Source of the DNA: Hyphomonadaceae bacterium
GTDB lineage: Bacteria; Pseudomonadota; Alphaproteobacteria; Caulobacterales; Hyphomonadaceae
Length of the DNA stretch: 64,000 nt
Direction: 5' to 3'
Assembly (NCBI GenBank): GCA_028285145.1
Contig: JANQQC010000060.1
Location: 1-64,000 of the forward strand
Below the pieces are notes generated by a model. It was not told where the DNA came from. It saw only the letters and a program-made list of their open reading frames with translations, and ran no database searches. This document shows positions 18,393 to 27,571 of this stretch, one piece after another. Numbering within the stretch: position 1 is the first letter of the stretch; each line of letters starts with the position of its first letter. The position numbers and the translations under genes were made by a program.

Positions 18393-19019
18393 ATGTCGGA
18401 TGACGTTTTTCTTTATGCGCGCGATCTCGTGACGCGGTTATCGAATTGCCTCGGCGCGGTGGTGCTGGGTGTACAGTGTGCGCTTGAAGCCGCTGTCGAC
18501 GGACTGGTCCCGCGCAAGATCTATAACGAGGCCGTGCGGGAGTTACGCATGGCCGAAGCCATCCTCCGGCGCATGGCGCTTTTGATCGCTGTGCGAATGA
18601 ACATCACACCGCTCCCGGTTTGCGGCCCCGTCCGGCCTCGGGCAGCGCCGTCACGCAAAGCTGAACGTAAAGAACCGGCGCATCGTCTCTCCCTGTTCGA
18701 TCCATGGGGCTCAGCTCCAACTGAATGGCCGGCACCTGGCGAGAGCCGCAGGGGCCATCCGGCGGCCGGGCTCGCGCGGCGGCTGGCCCTCGTCACCGAA
18801 GCATTTGAGGATATCGAGCCCATGGCGCAGCGCATGGCGCGCTGGATGCAACGGCGCGAACGGCGTCTGGCGGCCCCTGTCGGGCCAAGGTCCCGGCCTG
18901 AGCATTGCTGGATTTGCCGGATCGGCCGACCGCCCGGCCTCTCCCGCTGGGACAGGGGATTTGTCGCCTCTGCGCTGGAAGGGCTGCAAGCGCAGGCGCG
19001 CGCCGCCTATCCGCCCTGA
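18393..19019 (+). CDS. Hypothetical protein with helical N-terminus and C-terminal Cys pair
   Basis: 208 residues. The first 75 form a hydrophobic helical region (LGAVVLGVQCALEAAV, VRELRMAEAILRRMALLIAV), followed by an Arg/Pro-rich linker with LSLFDPWG, and a C-terminal helical part with LALVTEAFEDIEPMAQRMARW and CWICRIGRPPGLSRWD. No known domain is recognised. The third-position GC bias and long helical blocks support it as coding over the opposite-strand frames. Confidence 0.6.
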   Translation: MSDDVFLYARDLVTRLSNCLGAVVLGVQCALEAAVDGLVPRKIYNEAVRELRMAEAILRRMALLIAVRMNITPLPVCGPVRPRAAPSRKAERKEPAHRLSLFDPWGSAPTEWPAPGESRRGHPAAGLARRLALVTEAFEDIEPMAQRMARWMQRRERRLAAPVGPRSRPEHCWICRIGRPPGLSRWDRGFVASALEGLQAQARAAYPP

Positions 19020-19086
19020 CTCTGGACCAATTCAATCGAGTGCCCGCCCGGCTAAGCCTTGGCGGGACAGATGCGCTGGGTCACGC

Positions 19087-19506
19087 TCAGGTCTCGCTCT
19101 GCTGAACGGCAAGCGTGCCGAGGGTCTCCACCCAGACCAGCATGTCTTCCTCAACGCCCTGATCGCGAAGGAAATTGGTAAAGGCCGGGACAAACTGAGC
19201 CGGGCTGCCGCACTGGTCCACCGCAGCTTCCAGCTCTGGCATTATGTCGGTCTGGAAGTCGCTTGCCAGATCCTGAAACTCTTCCAGCTTCACCGCCATG
19301 CGCAGCATGGTGAAGGGGCCTGGGTCCTCGAGGTCCTGCGAGAAGTCGCGCAGATCATTGATCAGCCCGCGATTGTCCTGCGCAAAAGGAGTAAGCACCT
19401 GATCCGTCTTCCACTGGATCCATTCGGCCGTGCAGGGCTCAGGCTCCAGCGAAGCGCAGGCCGTCAGCAAGGCGGGCAGGGCCGCTGCGAAAAGAAGTCG
19501 TTTCAT
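19087..19506 (-). CDS. Putative lipoprotein
   Basis: 139 residues starting MKRLLFAAALPALLTAC, a signal peptide with an LTAC lipobox, so C17 should be lipidated. The mature protein is acidic and largely helical with two more cysteines (EPEPC and DQCG) that may form a disulfide. No family is recognised. It lies 33 bases beyond the end of the thiolase-like gene on the same strand and may be co-transcribed with it. Confidence 0.7.
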   Translation of the reverse strand: MKRLLFAAALPALLTACASLEPEPCTAEWIQWKTDQVLTPFAQDNRGLINDLRDFSQDLEDPGPFTMLRMAVKLEEFQDLASDFQTDIMPELEAAVDQCGSPAQFVPAFTNFLRDQGVEEDMLVWVETLGTLAVQQSET

Positions 19507-19539
19507 GAAAGGCTCCCTTTGCGGCGAGCCTATCAGAGC

Positions 19540-21048
19540 CTAGGCGAAGGTGAAGCGATTGGTGCCGTTGTCCTGCGCTTTCACCGAAACCTTCAACCCA
19601 ACTGGGGAGGCTTCCTCTTGGAGACGCTTCAGGGCGTCCGGCTGCGAATTCGCGATGACCCGTTTCCCATCAGCGGTCCGGACAAAGGCCACACCGTCCC
19701 AGTTGCCCTCGCGATCGCGGAAAATCGTGAAGGACTCCAGCGTGCCGCTGTCTGTCGTTTCCGTGACCTCAACGCGCGGTGCATCCTTCGCCACAGGTTC
19801 AGCCGGTGTGAAACTGTCAGGGCGCGTTGTGGAGTAAACGCCAGCGGCCTCTTTCGTCATCCAGCCGCCATTGGCGAGAACGAGGCCGAAATTACCCGGA
19901 GCCTCGCGGAGGCGTTCGGAAATGCTTGCTATTCCGTGCAGGGAGTAATTGTTGCCCGGTCCACCAAAGAAAGGCAGCCCGCCTGTCACCGTGAGTTGAC
20001 GATTATCTGTGTCAGGATTAATTCCCAGCACCGCTGTCGACGAAAAGACCGCACACGGAAAACAGGAATACAGATCGAAAACATCGATATCGTCAGGTGT
20101 TTTCCCGGCCTGCTCAAGTGCGCGGCCAATGGCGGTTTCCATGGCCCAGGAGCTGTCCATGCTCTCGCGTTCCGAAATCAGCGTATCGGCCGCTTCTCCG
20201 CCGCCATGGAGGTAAACACGTTTGCGTGCCGGAACGCCAAGCTCATCGGCCATCTCTTCCGACATCAGAAGCGCTGCTGCGCCGACATTCACGGCATCCT
20301 GCGCCACATGCCATTTCAGAAAGGGATCGGAGACTTCGAAGTTTTCCTTCGATGGCGTTGCCAGAAACTCGGCCGACCGCGCTGTCCTGAACTGTGCATT
20401 GGGATTGTCGGCAGCGACCGCAGAGAATTTCTCCCAAAGGCGGGACATGGAGGCGCGATGCTCGCTCCGCGTTTCGCCGTCGCGGGCGGCGATGGCGTTC
20501 TCGAAGAAGCCATAGAAGGTCGGCGGGAAAACGAGACCGTGCTTGATCTCGGTCTGGTTCAGCAGGCGGTCTTTATCGACGCGGTCCTCAAACGGCAGAT
20601 CGGCAGAATCCGCCCAGTCGATTTTGACCTTGTGCCGACGCGCGCCCTTGGAGGCGCGATTGGCTTCAGATCCCGTCAGAAGGGCGCACTTGATTTCGCC
20701 CTCATGGATACGTGCCGCCAGTTCGTTGACCATCTGCTGAGGGCTCTGGCCGCCAAGACCGGTGTAGATCGCGCGTTCGGGCGTTGCGCCAATATCGCGC
20801 GCCACGGTGCCAGGCAGGTTTTCATTCTTGCCATTGGGATGGCCAAAGGGCGTGGAGTCCTCATTGGTCCGCACCACAGCAATCGTATCGATGTTCTTCG
20901 CGTCAACACCAGCATCGGCCAGCGCTTTCTTGGATGCCTCCACGGCGAGGCTGAGCGGCGAGGGAGCCCCTTCAGGACCGGCCGTGCCGTCCCATTCGCT
21001 GATAGACTGTCCTACACCGACCAGAACCGGCATCGCGCCCTTTGCCAT
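19540..21048 (-). CDS. Thiolase-like acetyl-CoA acetyltransferase with C-terminal OB-like domain
   Basis: 502 residues. The N-terminal part has thiolase topology (MPVLVGVGQS, ALADAGVDAKNIDTIAVV), and the later motif GGLPFFGGPGNNYSLHGI is typical of the sterol-carrier/SCPx-type thiolase-like group. The position where degradative thiolases carry the nucleophilic cysteine reads GLGGQSPQQ, with no cysteine; DLYSCFPC lies further on. Residues 415-500 (FTIFRDREGNWDGVAFVRT) look like the small OB-like domain found at the end of this family. The reaction is uncertain. Confidence 0.8.
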   Translation of the reverse strand: MAKGAMPVLVGVGQSISEWDGTAGPEGAPSPLSLAVEASKKALADAGVDAKNIDTIAVVRTNEDSTPFGHPNGKNENLPGTVARDIGATPERAIYTGLGGQSPQQMVNELAARIHEGEIKCALLTGSEANRASKGARRHKVKIDWADSADLPFEDRVDKDRLLNQTEIKHGLVFPPTFYGFFENAIAARDGETRSEHRASMSRLWEKFSAVAADNPNAQFRTARSAEFLATPSKENFEVSDPFLKWHVAQDAVNVGAAALLMSEEMADELGVPARKRVYLHGGGEAADTLISERESMDSSWAMETAIGRALEQAGKTPDDIDVFDLYSCFPCAVFSSTAVLGINPDTDNRQLTVTGGLPFFGGPGNNYSLHGIASISERLREAPGNFGLVLANGGWMTKEAAGVYSTTRPDSFTPAEPVAKDAPRVEVTETTDSGTLESFTIFRDREGNWDGVAFVRTADGKRVIANSQPDALKRLQEEASPVGLKVSVKAQDNGTNRFTFA

Positions 21049-21232
21049 GACTGAAACTCTCCTTCAATTCGGCCCGAGAATAGCTATCCGATCCGGCGCT
21101 GACGAGCCGCGACGTGGCGTCAAGACTGAAGATTGCGCGGCAGAAAGCGGGCTGCAAACAGCGATTTGCGGCGGCTTGTCTCTTTCCTGCGCGGCCGCGT
21201 CCTGTATTGAAGCGCGTGAGAAGGAGCTCGCC

Positions 21233-22531
21233 ATGATACCCCGCTATGCCCGCCCAGAAATGACCGCCATCTGGTCGCCGGAAACCAAGTTCGGCATCTG
21301 GCTCGAAATCGAGACGCTTGCGGCTGAAGCGATGGAAGAACTCGGGCAGATTCCTGCGGGTGTGACCGCAGCCGTGAGAGCGCGTGGCGGCTTCGAAGTT
21401 GCCCGGATCGACGCGATCGAAGCCGAGGTGAAGCACGATGTGATCGCCTTTCTCACGAACGTCGCTGAGCATGTCGGTGACGAAGCGCGTTACCTTCACA
21501 AGGGCCTGACTTCATCGGACGTGCTCGACACCTGTTTCAACGTCCAGCTTGACCGCGCCAGTGCGTTGCTTCTGACCGCCCTTGATCGTGTCCTCACCGC
21601 GCTGGAAAAACGCGCCCGCGAACACAAGCTGACGCCAACCATTGGGCGCAGCCACGGCATCCATGCTGAGCCGACGACATTCGGTGTGAAGCTCGCCACC
21701 TTCCATGCGGAGTTCCAGCGCGCGAAATCGAGGCTCGAAGCGGCGCGCGAGGAGATTGCGACCTGTGCCCTCTCTGGCGCGGTCGGCACATTCGCAAACA
21801 TCGATCCGCGCATTGAAGAACACGTCGCCAAGGAACTCGGGCTCAAGCCCGAGCCCGTCTCCACGCAGGTCATCCCGCGGGATCGTCATGCCATGTTCTT
21901 CGCCACCCTTGGCGTGATCGCGTCATCGATCGAGCGGATCGCGACGGAAATCCGTCACCTGCAACGCACCGAAGTCCTCGAAGCCGAAGAGTTCTTCTCC
22001 GCCGGCCAGAAAGGCTCCTCGGCCATGCCGCACAAGCGTAATCCGGTGCTGACGGAGAACCTCACAGGCCTTGCCCGGCTTGTCCGCTCCGCCGTGACGC
22101 CGGCCATGGAGAATGTCGCCCTCTGGCATGAGCGGGACATCTCGCACTCGTCGGTGGAACGTGGGATCGGCCCGGATGCGACCATCCATCTGGATTTTGC
22201 GCTCCATCGCCTGGCCGGCGTTATCGAGAATCTGGTGATCTACCCGGAAAACCTGATGAAGAATCTCGATCAGCTCGGCGGCCTGCACAATTCACAACGG
22301 GTGCTACTGGCGCTCGTCGAGGCAGAAGTCAGCCGCGAAGATGCGTATCGTCTGGTCCAGCGTAATGCGATGCGCACCTGGGCAGGCGAGGGCGATTTCC
22401 TCGATTTCCTGAAAGCTGATGATGAGGTGACGGCGCGTCTGTCGAACGACCAGCTCGAAGCGCTCTTTGATCTTGATTACCACTTTTTGCAGGTGGATCT
22501 GATCTTCAAGCGCGTTTTCGGCAGCGCTTGA
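21233..22531 (+). CDS. purB: Adenylosuccinate lyase
   Basis: 432 residues of the fumarase/aspartase superfamily. The signature GSSAMPHKRNP contains the catalytic serine loop, and TIGRSHGIHAEPTTFG carries a catalytic histidine. It catalyses two purine steps: SAICAR to AICAR and adenylosuccinate to AMP. AAGGAG at 21221-21226 supports the ATG at 21233; the frame is open far upstream but runs antisense to the thiolase. Other purine genes lie 30 kb away in this window. Confidence 0.96.
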   Translation: MIPRYARPEMTAIWSPETKFGIWLEIETLAAEAMEELGQIPAGVTAAVRARGGFEVARIDAIEAEVKHDVIAFLTNVAEHVGDEARYLHKGLTSSDVLDTCFNVQLDRASALLLTALDRVLTALEKRAREHKLTPTIGRSHGIHAEPTTFGVKLATFHAEFQRAKSRLEAAREEIATCALSGAVGTFANIDPRIEEHVAKELGLKPEPVSTQVIPRDRHAMFFATLGVIASSIERIATEIRHLQRTEVLEAEEFFSAGQKGSSAMPHKRNPVLTENLTGLARLVRSAVTPAMENVALWHERDISHSSVERGIGPDATIHLDFALHRLAGVIENLVIYPENLMKNLDQLGGLHNSQRVLLALVEAEVSREDAYRLVQRNAMRTWAGEGDFLDFLKADDEVTARLSNDQLEALFDLDYHFLQVDLIFKRVFGSA

Positions 22532-22579
22532 GGTGCGTTCCATTGCGTCGAGACCTGACTCCGGCGCATTATCCCGCCG

Positions 22580-24295
22580 ATGAGCGAGTCCGACGATCTT
22601 TCCGGCGATCACGCCCCAGACGACAAGACCTTCTCCATGTTTGGCGACGAGGAGATGGGCAGCGCCGATACCGGCTATCAGGTGCTCGCGCGGAAGTATC
22701 GTCCCCGGCTGTTCTCTGATCTGATCGGGCAGGAAGCCATGGTGAGGACGCTGGAAAACGCGTTCGAAACCGGCCGCATCGCCCATGCCTTCATGCTCAC
22801 CGGTGTTCGCGGGGTCGGCAAGACAACGACGGCGCGGCTGCTCGCGCGCGGCCTGAACTATGTCCGCGAGGGCGTTGATGGGCCTTCCATCCATCTCGAT
22901 CCGCCCGGAGAGCATTGCAACGCCATCATGGAAAGCCGGCATCCGGATGTTCTGGAGCTCGACGCGGCCTCCCGAACCGGTGTCGCAGACATGCGGGAAT
23001 TGCTGGATGGTGTCCGCTATTCGCCAGTGTCCGCACGCTACAAGGTCTACATTATTGACGAAGTGCACATGCTTTCAACAGCGGCGTTCAATGCGCTGCT
23101 AAAGACGCTGGAAGAGCCGCCGCCGCACGTGAAATTCGTGTTTGCAACAACTGAAATCCGCAAAGTCCCGGTCACGGTCCTGTCTCGATGCCAGCGCTTT
23201 GATCTGAAACGGCTCGATGCCTCTGCGCTGACGGAGCATCTCGGCAAAATTGCGAAACGGGAAGGGGCTGACGTTTCAGAGGAAGGCCTCGGCCTGATTG
23301 CCCGCGCGGCTGAAGGCTCGGTTCGCGATGCCCTGTCCATTCTCGATCAGGCGATTGTGCAGACGACCGACGGCGGAGCCGTCACAGGCGCGGCTGTCCG
23401 GGACATGCTTGGTCTCGGCGATCGCGCACGTCTTCTGGATGTGTTCGACATGGCCATCTCCGGAGACGGAAAAGGCGCATGCGCCGAAGCGCAGGATCAG
23501 CTACTCGCAGGCGCGGATCCGCTCGTCCTTCTGAAAGACCTTCTGGACATCTGCGCGGATGTCGCGACGGCGCAAGTGTCCGGCGAGGACTACGCGCCGC
23601 CCGGACCATCAGACTGGGTCACCCGGACAAAGGAAATTGCCTCACGCCTGTCGCCGGCGCAGGCCGCGCGCTACTGGCAGATGCTGCTGTCCGGCTATAG
23701 CGACGCCCAGATCGCGCCCGAGCAGGATACAGCCATGCGCATGGTCATCCTGCGCCTGTCGGCGGCGGCCAACCTGCCATCGCCGGAAGAGGCTGTGCGT
23801 ATGCTGGCCGGTGGAGAAGGAGGCCAGGGCGGGGGCAGCCCGCCTCCGGGAAAGGCTGAAGCGGCTTCGTCCGCACCTGCCAGCCCGAAAAGCTTCGATG
23901 ATATTGCAGGGCTTCTCTCTACCCAGCGCGAAGCCATTCTGGCTGGCGAAGTTGAAACCTATCTGCGTCCCGCTTCGTTCGAGCATGGACGTATTGTCTG
24001 CGCGGTAAAGGAAGGCGCGCCCGCCGATATTTTGTGTCGGCTTTCGCTCTTCCTGGAGAGAGAGACTGGAAAGGCCTGGACTGTTGAGATTGCTGAGGCG
24101 ACCGGCGAAACCATCAAGGAGCGCGCCTCCCGCATCCATGACGAGAAGGTTTCCGATGCTGCCAGCCATCCGACGATCGCTGCGGCGCTCGCGGCAATGC
24201 CGGGCACAAAGATTGTCGAGGTGCGTCAGGAAGGCCCGCTTGATCAGGACGAAGCCGGAGCCAATGTAGTGCCGCTCACCCCAAAGCGCGCCTGA
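22580..24295 (+). CDS. dnaX: DNA polymerase III subunits gamma/tau
   Basis: 571 residues. An AAA+ clamp-loader ATPase with Walker A GVRGVGKT (75-82), Walker B IIDEVHM and sensor motifs FVFATTEIRKVPVTVLSRCQRFDL. The four-cysteine zinc finger of E. coli DnaX is absent: the segment after LNYVREGV contains only one cysteine (GEHC). The C-terminal tau region after a Gly/Ser/Pro-rich linker near 410-440 would bind the polymerase. I see no A-AAA-AAG frameshift heptamer in the right place. ybaB follows after 17 bases. Confidence 0.95.
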   Translation: MSESDDLSGDHAPDDKTFSMFGDEEMGSADTGYQVLARKYRPRLFSDLIGQEAMVRTLENAFETGRIAHAFMLTGVRGVGKTTTARLLARGLNYVREGVDGPSIHLDPPGEHCNAIMESRHPDVLELDAASRTGVADMRELLDGVRYSPVSARYKVYIIDEVHMLSTAAFNALLKTLEEPPPHVKFVFATTEIRKVPVTVLSRCQRFDLKRLDASALTEHLGKIAKREGADVSEEGLGLIARAAEGSVRDALSILDQAIVQTTDGGAVTGAAVRDMLGLGDRARLLDVFDMAISGDGKGACAEAQDQLLAGADPLVLLKDLLDICADVATAQVSGEDYAPPGPSDWVTRTKEIASRLSPAQAARYWQMLLSGYSDAQIAPEQDTAMRMVILRLSAAANLPSPEEAVRMLAGGEGGQGGGSPPPGKAEAASSAPASPKSFDDIAGLLSTQREAILAGEVETYLRPASFEHGRIVCAVKEGAPADILCRLSLFLERETGKAWTVEIAEATGETIKERASRIHDEKVSDAASHPTIAAALAAMPGTKIVEVRQEGPLDQDEAGANVVPLTPKRA

Positions 24296-24312
24296 ACTCC
24301 AAGGAAGATGTG

Positions 24313-24639
24313 ATGAAAGATATCGGCAAGATCATGCAGCAGGCGCAGGCCATGCAAAAGCAAATGGCTGAGGCGCAGGAGAAGATCGAGGCGACCGAAG
24401 CCACCGGCGTTGCCGGGGCCGGTCTGGTCTCTGTCACGCTCAAGGGCAAGGGCGAACTGGTCGGCCTGAATATCGACCCGTCCCTCATGAGCGATGAGGC
24501 CGAGATCGTTGAGGATCTCATCAAGGCGGCTCATTCCGATGCGCGTCGAAAGCTCGACGAAGCCATGGAAGAGGCCATGAAGGAAGCCACCAAGGGCCTC
24601 GGTGGCGGCCTGATGCCGGGCTTCAAGATGCCCTTTTAA
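24313..24639 (+). CDS. ybaB: YbaB/EbfC nucleoid-associated protein
   Basis: 108 residues: an N-terminal coiled helix (MQQAQAMQKQMAEAQEKIEATEATG), a small beta domain (LVSVTLKGKGELVGLNIDP) and a C-terminal helix, the standard YbaB layout. These dimers bind DNA without strong sequence specificity. AAGGAAG five bases upstream supports the ATG at 24313. It keeps the usual dnaX-ybaB linkage, but recR is displaced by two citrate-synthase-like genes. Confidence 0.93.
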   Translation: MKDIGKIMQQAQAMQKQMAEAQEKIEATEATGVAGAGLVSVTLKGKGELVGLNIDPSLMSDEAEIVEDLIKAAHSDARRKLDEAMEEAMKEATKGLGGGLMPGFKMPF

Positions 24640-24640
24640 T

Positions 24641-25708
24641 TCAGGCTGCTTCGGGCATCGGTCCGCGATAGACAGATTTCGGACGGACAAGCCGGCCTTC
24701 CTCGATCTGCTCGCAGGCATGGGCAATCCAACCAAGCACGCGCGCGCAGGCAAACACGGCGGTGAAGGCATGGCGCGGAATGTTCAGCGCTTCCAGAAGC
24801 AACGCGGTGTAGAATTCGACATTCGTTTCCAGCGCCCGCTGCGGATACTTTTTCGCGAGACGATGCAGCACTTCACTTTCGATATGCTCTGCGAAATCGA
24901 GCCGGCCAGCTGTGTCCGGCAGCCGGTTGATAGCCGCCTTAAGTGCATCGGCGCGTGGATCGCGGGCGCGATAAACCCGGTGACCAAAGCCCATCAGCCG
25001 CTCGCCGCGTGCAAGCGCATCGTCAATCCAGCGTTCCGCGTTTTCAGGCACGCCGATATCGTCCAGCATATCGAGAACCGGTCCCGGCGCGCCGCCATGC
25101 AGTGGTCCTTTCAGGGCTGACAGGCCGGCAATCGCTGCTGACGTCAGGCCCGCGCGTGTTGAGGCAACGACACGGGCCGCGAAGGTCGATGCGTTGAGGC
25201 CGTGATCGCAGACCGTTGCAAGATACGCGTCCAAAGCCCGTACGGCGTCCGGCGTCGGCATTTTACCGGAGATCATCCAGAGGAAGTCCGCCGACGTTGA
25301 AAGGCCGGGATCGGGCGCAACAGGATCAAGCCCGGCCGCACGCCGGATGGCTGCAGCCGTGAAAACAGGGCCAGAGGCCGCGACCTGAATGGCCGTCTCC
25401 AGTGTTTCCTGATCATCCAGCGTCGCCCAGCCGAAACGAAGCGCACCGACCGTGTCGAGAGCAGATTCGGGTTCTATCATCGTGGCGAAAGCCTGCTCCC
25501 GAGCAGGGCCAAGTCTTGCGCCAAGCTCGCGCGCGTCCGGCAGGTCTTCGAAAAAGCCCGACCAAAGGAGATGCGCCACGTCTTCAAAGGCGAGCGAAGC
25601 CGACAGCGTTTCCACTGGCCAGCCTCGAATAACGAGCCGACCCTTCTCTCCATCAACGTCCGACAACACCGTTTCAGCGGCGACGATATGCTCAAGTCCT
25701 GTGTCCAT
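24641..25708 (-). CDS. Citrate synthase-like protein with Asp-to-Glu active-site change
   Basis: 355 residues, shorter than the housekeeping enzyme (about 430). The two active-site histidines are present, H204 in KGPLHGGAPG and H243 in GFGHRVYRARDPRA, plus DHGLNAST. The catalytic aspartate, usually in NVDFYSG, is glutamate here (E298 in TNVEFYTA). This could be a citrate, methylcitrate or citramalate-type condensing enzyme, or one with altered activity. It converges on ybaB with one base between stops and is divergent from the HTH-containing paralogue. Confidence 0.85.
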   Translation of the reverse strand: MDTGLEHIVAAETVLSDVDGEKGRLVIRGWPVETLSASLAFEDVAHLLWSGFFEDLPDARELGARLGPAREQAFATMIEPESALDTVGALRFGWATLDDQETLETAIQVAASGPVFTAAAIRRAAGLDPVAPDPGLSTSADFLWMISGKMPTPDAVRALDAYLATVCDHGLNASTFAARVVASTRAGLTSAAIAGLSALKGPLHGGAPGPVLDMLDDIGVPENAERWIDDALARGERLMGFGHRVYRARDPRADALKAAINRLPDTAGRLDFAEHIESEVLHRLAKKYPQRALETNVEFYTALLLEALNIPRHAFTAVFACARVLGWIAHACEQIEEGRLVRPKSVYRGPMPEAA

Positions 25709-25763
25709 GTGTTCTGCCTTTCATTTGGCCGCTAAGTCGGACAGGACTTGCTTGTCGTCAATC

Positions 25764-25780
25764 TTGATCAATATAATCAA
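25764..25780. promoter_or_regulatory. Dyad between the divergent citrate-synthase genes
   Basis: TTGAT-N7-ATCAA, with an internal perfect TTGATCAA palindrome at its left end, lies 4 bases before the proposed ATG at 25784 and 56 bases from the other start. Overlap with the ribosome-binding region of the HTH gene suggests autorepression. I inferred this from position and symmetry only. Confidence 0.4.
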
Positions 25781-25783
25781 TAC

Positions 25784-26914
25784 ATGAAATGGATTGACCG
25801 GAATGAAGCCATCTCCCGTCTTGGGGTGAAGCCACAGACGCTGTACGCCTATGTCAGCCGGGGCCTCGTGGCCTCGCGACCGCAGGAAGAGGATCCGCGT
25901 GTCAGCGCCTATTCTGCGGCGGATATCGATGCCCTGATCAAGCGCCGACGGAGTGGGCGGGGGCGGGAAGCGATTGCATCGGCCGCCATTGCCTGGGGCG
26001 ATCCAGTGATGACGACCCGGATTACCACCATCAGAGATGGCCGCCTGATTTATCGCGGCCACGATGCCGTTGAGTTGGCGGAGACCTCAACACTGGAGTC
26101 CGTCGCTGCACTGCTCTGCGGCGAGAATGATCCAGCCGAGGCATCAAGGATGAGTGCGGGGGCAAGTGGGGAGACCGGCAAGGCACGCATCCTGTCATTT
26201 CTGGCGGGACGCGCCGAATCCGACCTTCCAACATTCGGAAGGGCACCAACGTCGCTCGCGCGCGAAGGGCTTGGCCTTTTATCAGGGGTCTGCGCAGCGG
26301 CGGCGGGTCATCAGGGCAGGGGCTTTTGCCATCAGACGCTGGGCAGGCTCTGGCAGCTCTCTCCCGGCGGGATTGATCTGCTGAGGCGCGCGCTGGTGCT
26401 GCTGGCGGATCATGAGCTGAACCCCTCGACCTTTGCCGCCCGGGTCGCAGCCTCGACCGGCGCGCCACTCGCAGCATGTGCACTGGCGGGATGTGCGGCG
26501 CTGAGCGGACCGCTTCATGGCGAGGCGTCTGCCCGTGCACTGGCCTATCTGCGGCGTGCGGAAACCGAAGGCGCGCAGGCAGCGCTTGCAGACTTGGCGG
26601 CCCGAAGGGAGCGTCCACCAGCTGTCGGACATCCGCTTTATCCCGCTGGTGACCCACGTGCAGCCGCGCTGCTTGAGTGGATGCAATTGCCAGATAGCGT
26701 TGCCGGAGCGATCGTCGCTGCTGAAGACGCTTCCGGGGATCCTGCAAACATAGACATGGCGCTGGCCGCGCTGACAGTGTCGCTCGGGCTTACAGATGAT
26801 GCGCCGTTTCTGTTGTTTGCATGCGGCCGGATGGCGGGCTGGATCGCCCAAGCCATAGAGCAGTCGGCCAGTGGCGCGCCGATCCGCCCAAGAGCATCAT
26901 ATGCAGGCGACTAG
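25784..26914 (+). CDS. Helix-turn-helix/citrate synthase fusion protein
   Basis: 376 residues. Residues 1-55 are a MerR/excisionase-like winged helix (WIDRNEAISRLGVKPQTLYAYVSRGLVAS, then AYSAADIDALIKRR). From about 75 the citrate-synthase fold begins with TTRITTIRDGRLIYRGHDAVELA, with the histidine motifs GPLHGEAS and VGHPLYPAGDP and an aspartate in the NIDMALAAL segment. It could be an enzyme with a DNA-binding module or a metabolite-sensing regulator. ATG at 25784 is chosen because it starts the HTH; no strong ribosome-binding site is seen. Confidence 0.82.
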   Translation: MKWIDRNEAISRLGVKPQTLYAYVSRGLVASRPQEEDPRVSAYSAADIDALIKRRRSGRGREAIASAAIAWGDPVMTTRITTIRDGRLIYRGHDAVELAETSTLESVAALLCGENDPAEASRMSAGASGETGKARILSFLAGRAESDLPTFGRAPTSLAREGLGLLSGVCAAAAGHQGRGFCHQTLGRLWQLSPGGIDLLRRALVLLADHELNPSTFAARVAASTGAPLAACALAGCAALSGPLHGEASARALAYLRRAETEGAQAALADLAARRERPPAVGHPLYPAGDPRAAALLEWMQLPDSVAGAIVAAEDASGDPANIDMALAALTVSLGLTDDAPFLLFACGRMAGWIAQAIEQSASGAPIRPRASYAGD

Positions 26915-26950
26915 CCAGCCCGCTTGCCTCACGGCGGAATCACAGCCCAT

Positions 26951-27565
26951 ATGCGCGTCATGACAGACCGCGCCGCCGGACCGGAAATCCTTCGTATGAT
27001 CGAACTGATCGGCAAGCTGCCGGGACTGGGCCCGCGCTCGGCCCGCCGCGCGGCGCTCCATCTGCTCAAACGCAAGGATCAGCTGCTCGTCCCACTGGCC
27101 GATGCGCTGGCGGAAGCTGCTGACAAGATCGAAACCTGCCGCACCTGTGGAAACTTCGACACGATGCAGCCCTGCGCCGTCTGTCAGGCTCCAGGCCGTG
27201 ATGACGGGCTGATCTGTGTGGTCGAGGACGTGCCAGACCTTTGGGCGCTGGAACGTGCGGGCGCGTTCCGCGGGCGCTACCATGTGCTGGGCGGCGTGCT
27301 CTCTGCGATTGACGGGATTGGCCCAGACGAGTTGAACCTAGCAGCGCTGGAAACCCGAGTGTCTGAGGGCGACGTGCGCGAAGTCATTCTGGCGCTCAAT
27401 GCGACGGTCGATGGTCAGACAACGGCGCACTATGTGGCCGAGCGTCTTGAGCCCAGCGGGGTGACTGTCACCCGCCTCGCACATGGTGTGCCCGTGGGCG
27501 GCGAGCTCGACCATCTCGATGATGGCACGCTCTCCACCGCCCTTCGTTCGCGCCGGGGCGTCTGA
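26951..27565 (+). CDS. recR: Recombination mediator protein RecR
   Basis: About 204 residues. The helix-hairpin-helix [21 protein letters not shown], the four-cysteine zinc finger [16 protein letters not shown], and the Toprim domain with [15 protein letters not shown] and [15 protein letters not shown] are all present. RecR works with RecF/RecO to load RecA at gaps. Starts at 26951 or 26960 are both acceptable. It is normally next to dnaX-ybaB; here the citrate-synthase pair separates them. Confidence 0.95.
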   Translation: MRVMTDRAAGPEILRMIELIGKLPGLGPRSARRAALHLLKRKDQLLVPLADALAEAADKIETCRTCGNFDTMQPCAVCQAPGRDDGLICVVEDVPDLWALERAGAFRGRYHVLGGVLSAIDGIGPDELNLAALETRVSEGDVREVILALNATVDGQTTAHYVAERLEPSGVTVTRLAHGVPVGGELDHLDDGTLSTALRSRRGV

Positions 27566-27571
27566 CGAGCT

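Noticed and set aside
18805-21054. Long plus-strand open frame (about 750 codons)
   Set aside because: It runs antisense to the lipoprotein and thiolase-like genes, has no recognisable motif, and its amino-acid mix fits a shadow of a high-GC gene.
23860-23900. Programmed frameshift in dnaX
   Set aside because: Only short A-runs that do not form the A-AAA-AAG heptamer with a downstream stem; no evidence for a gamma form.
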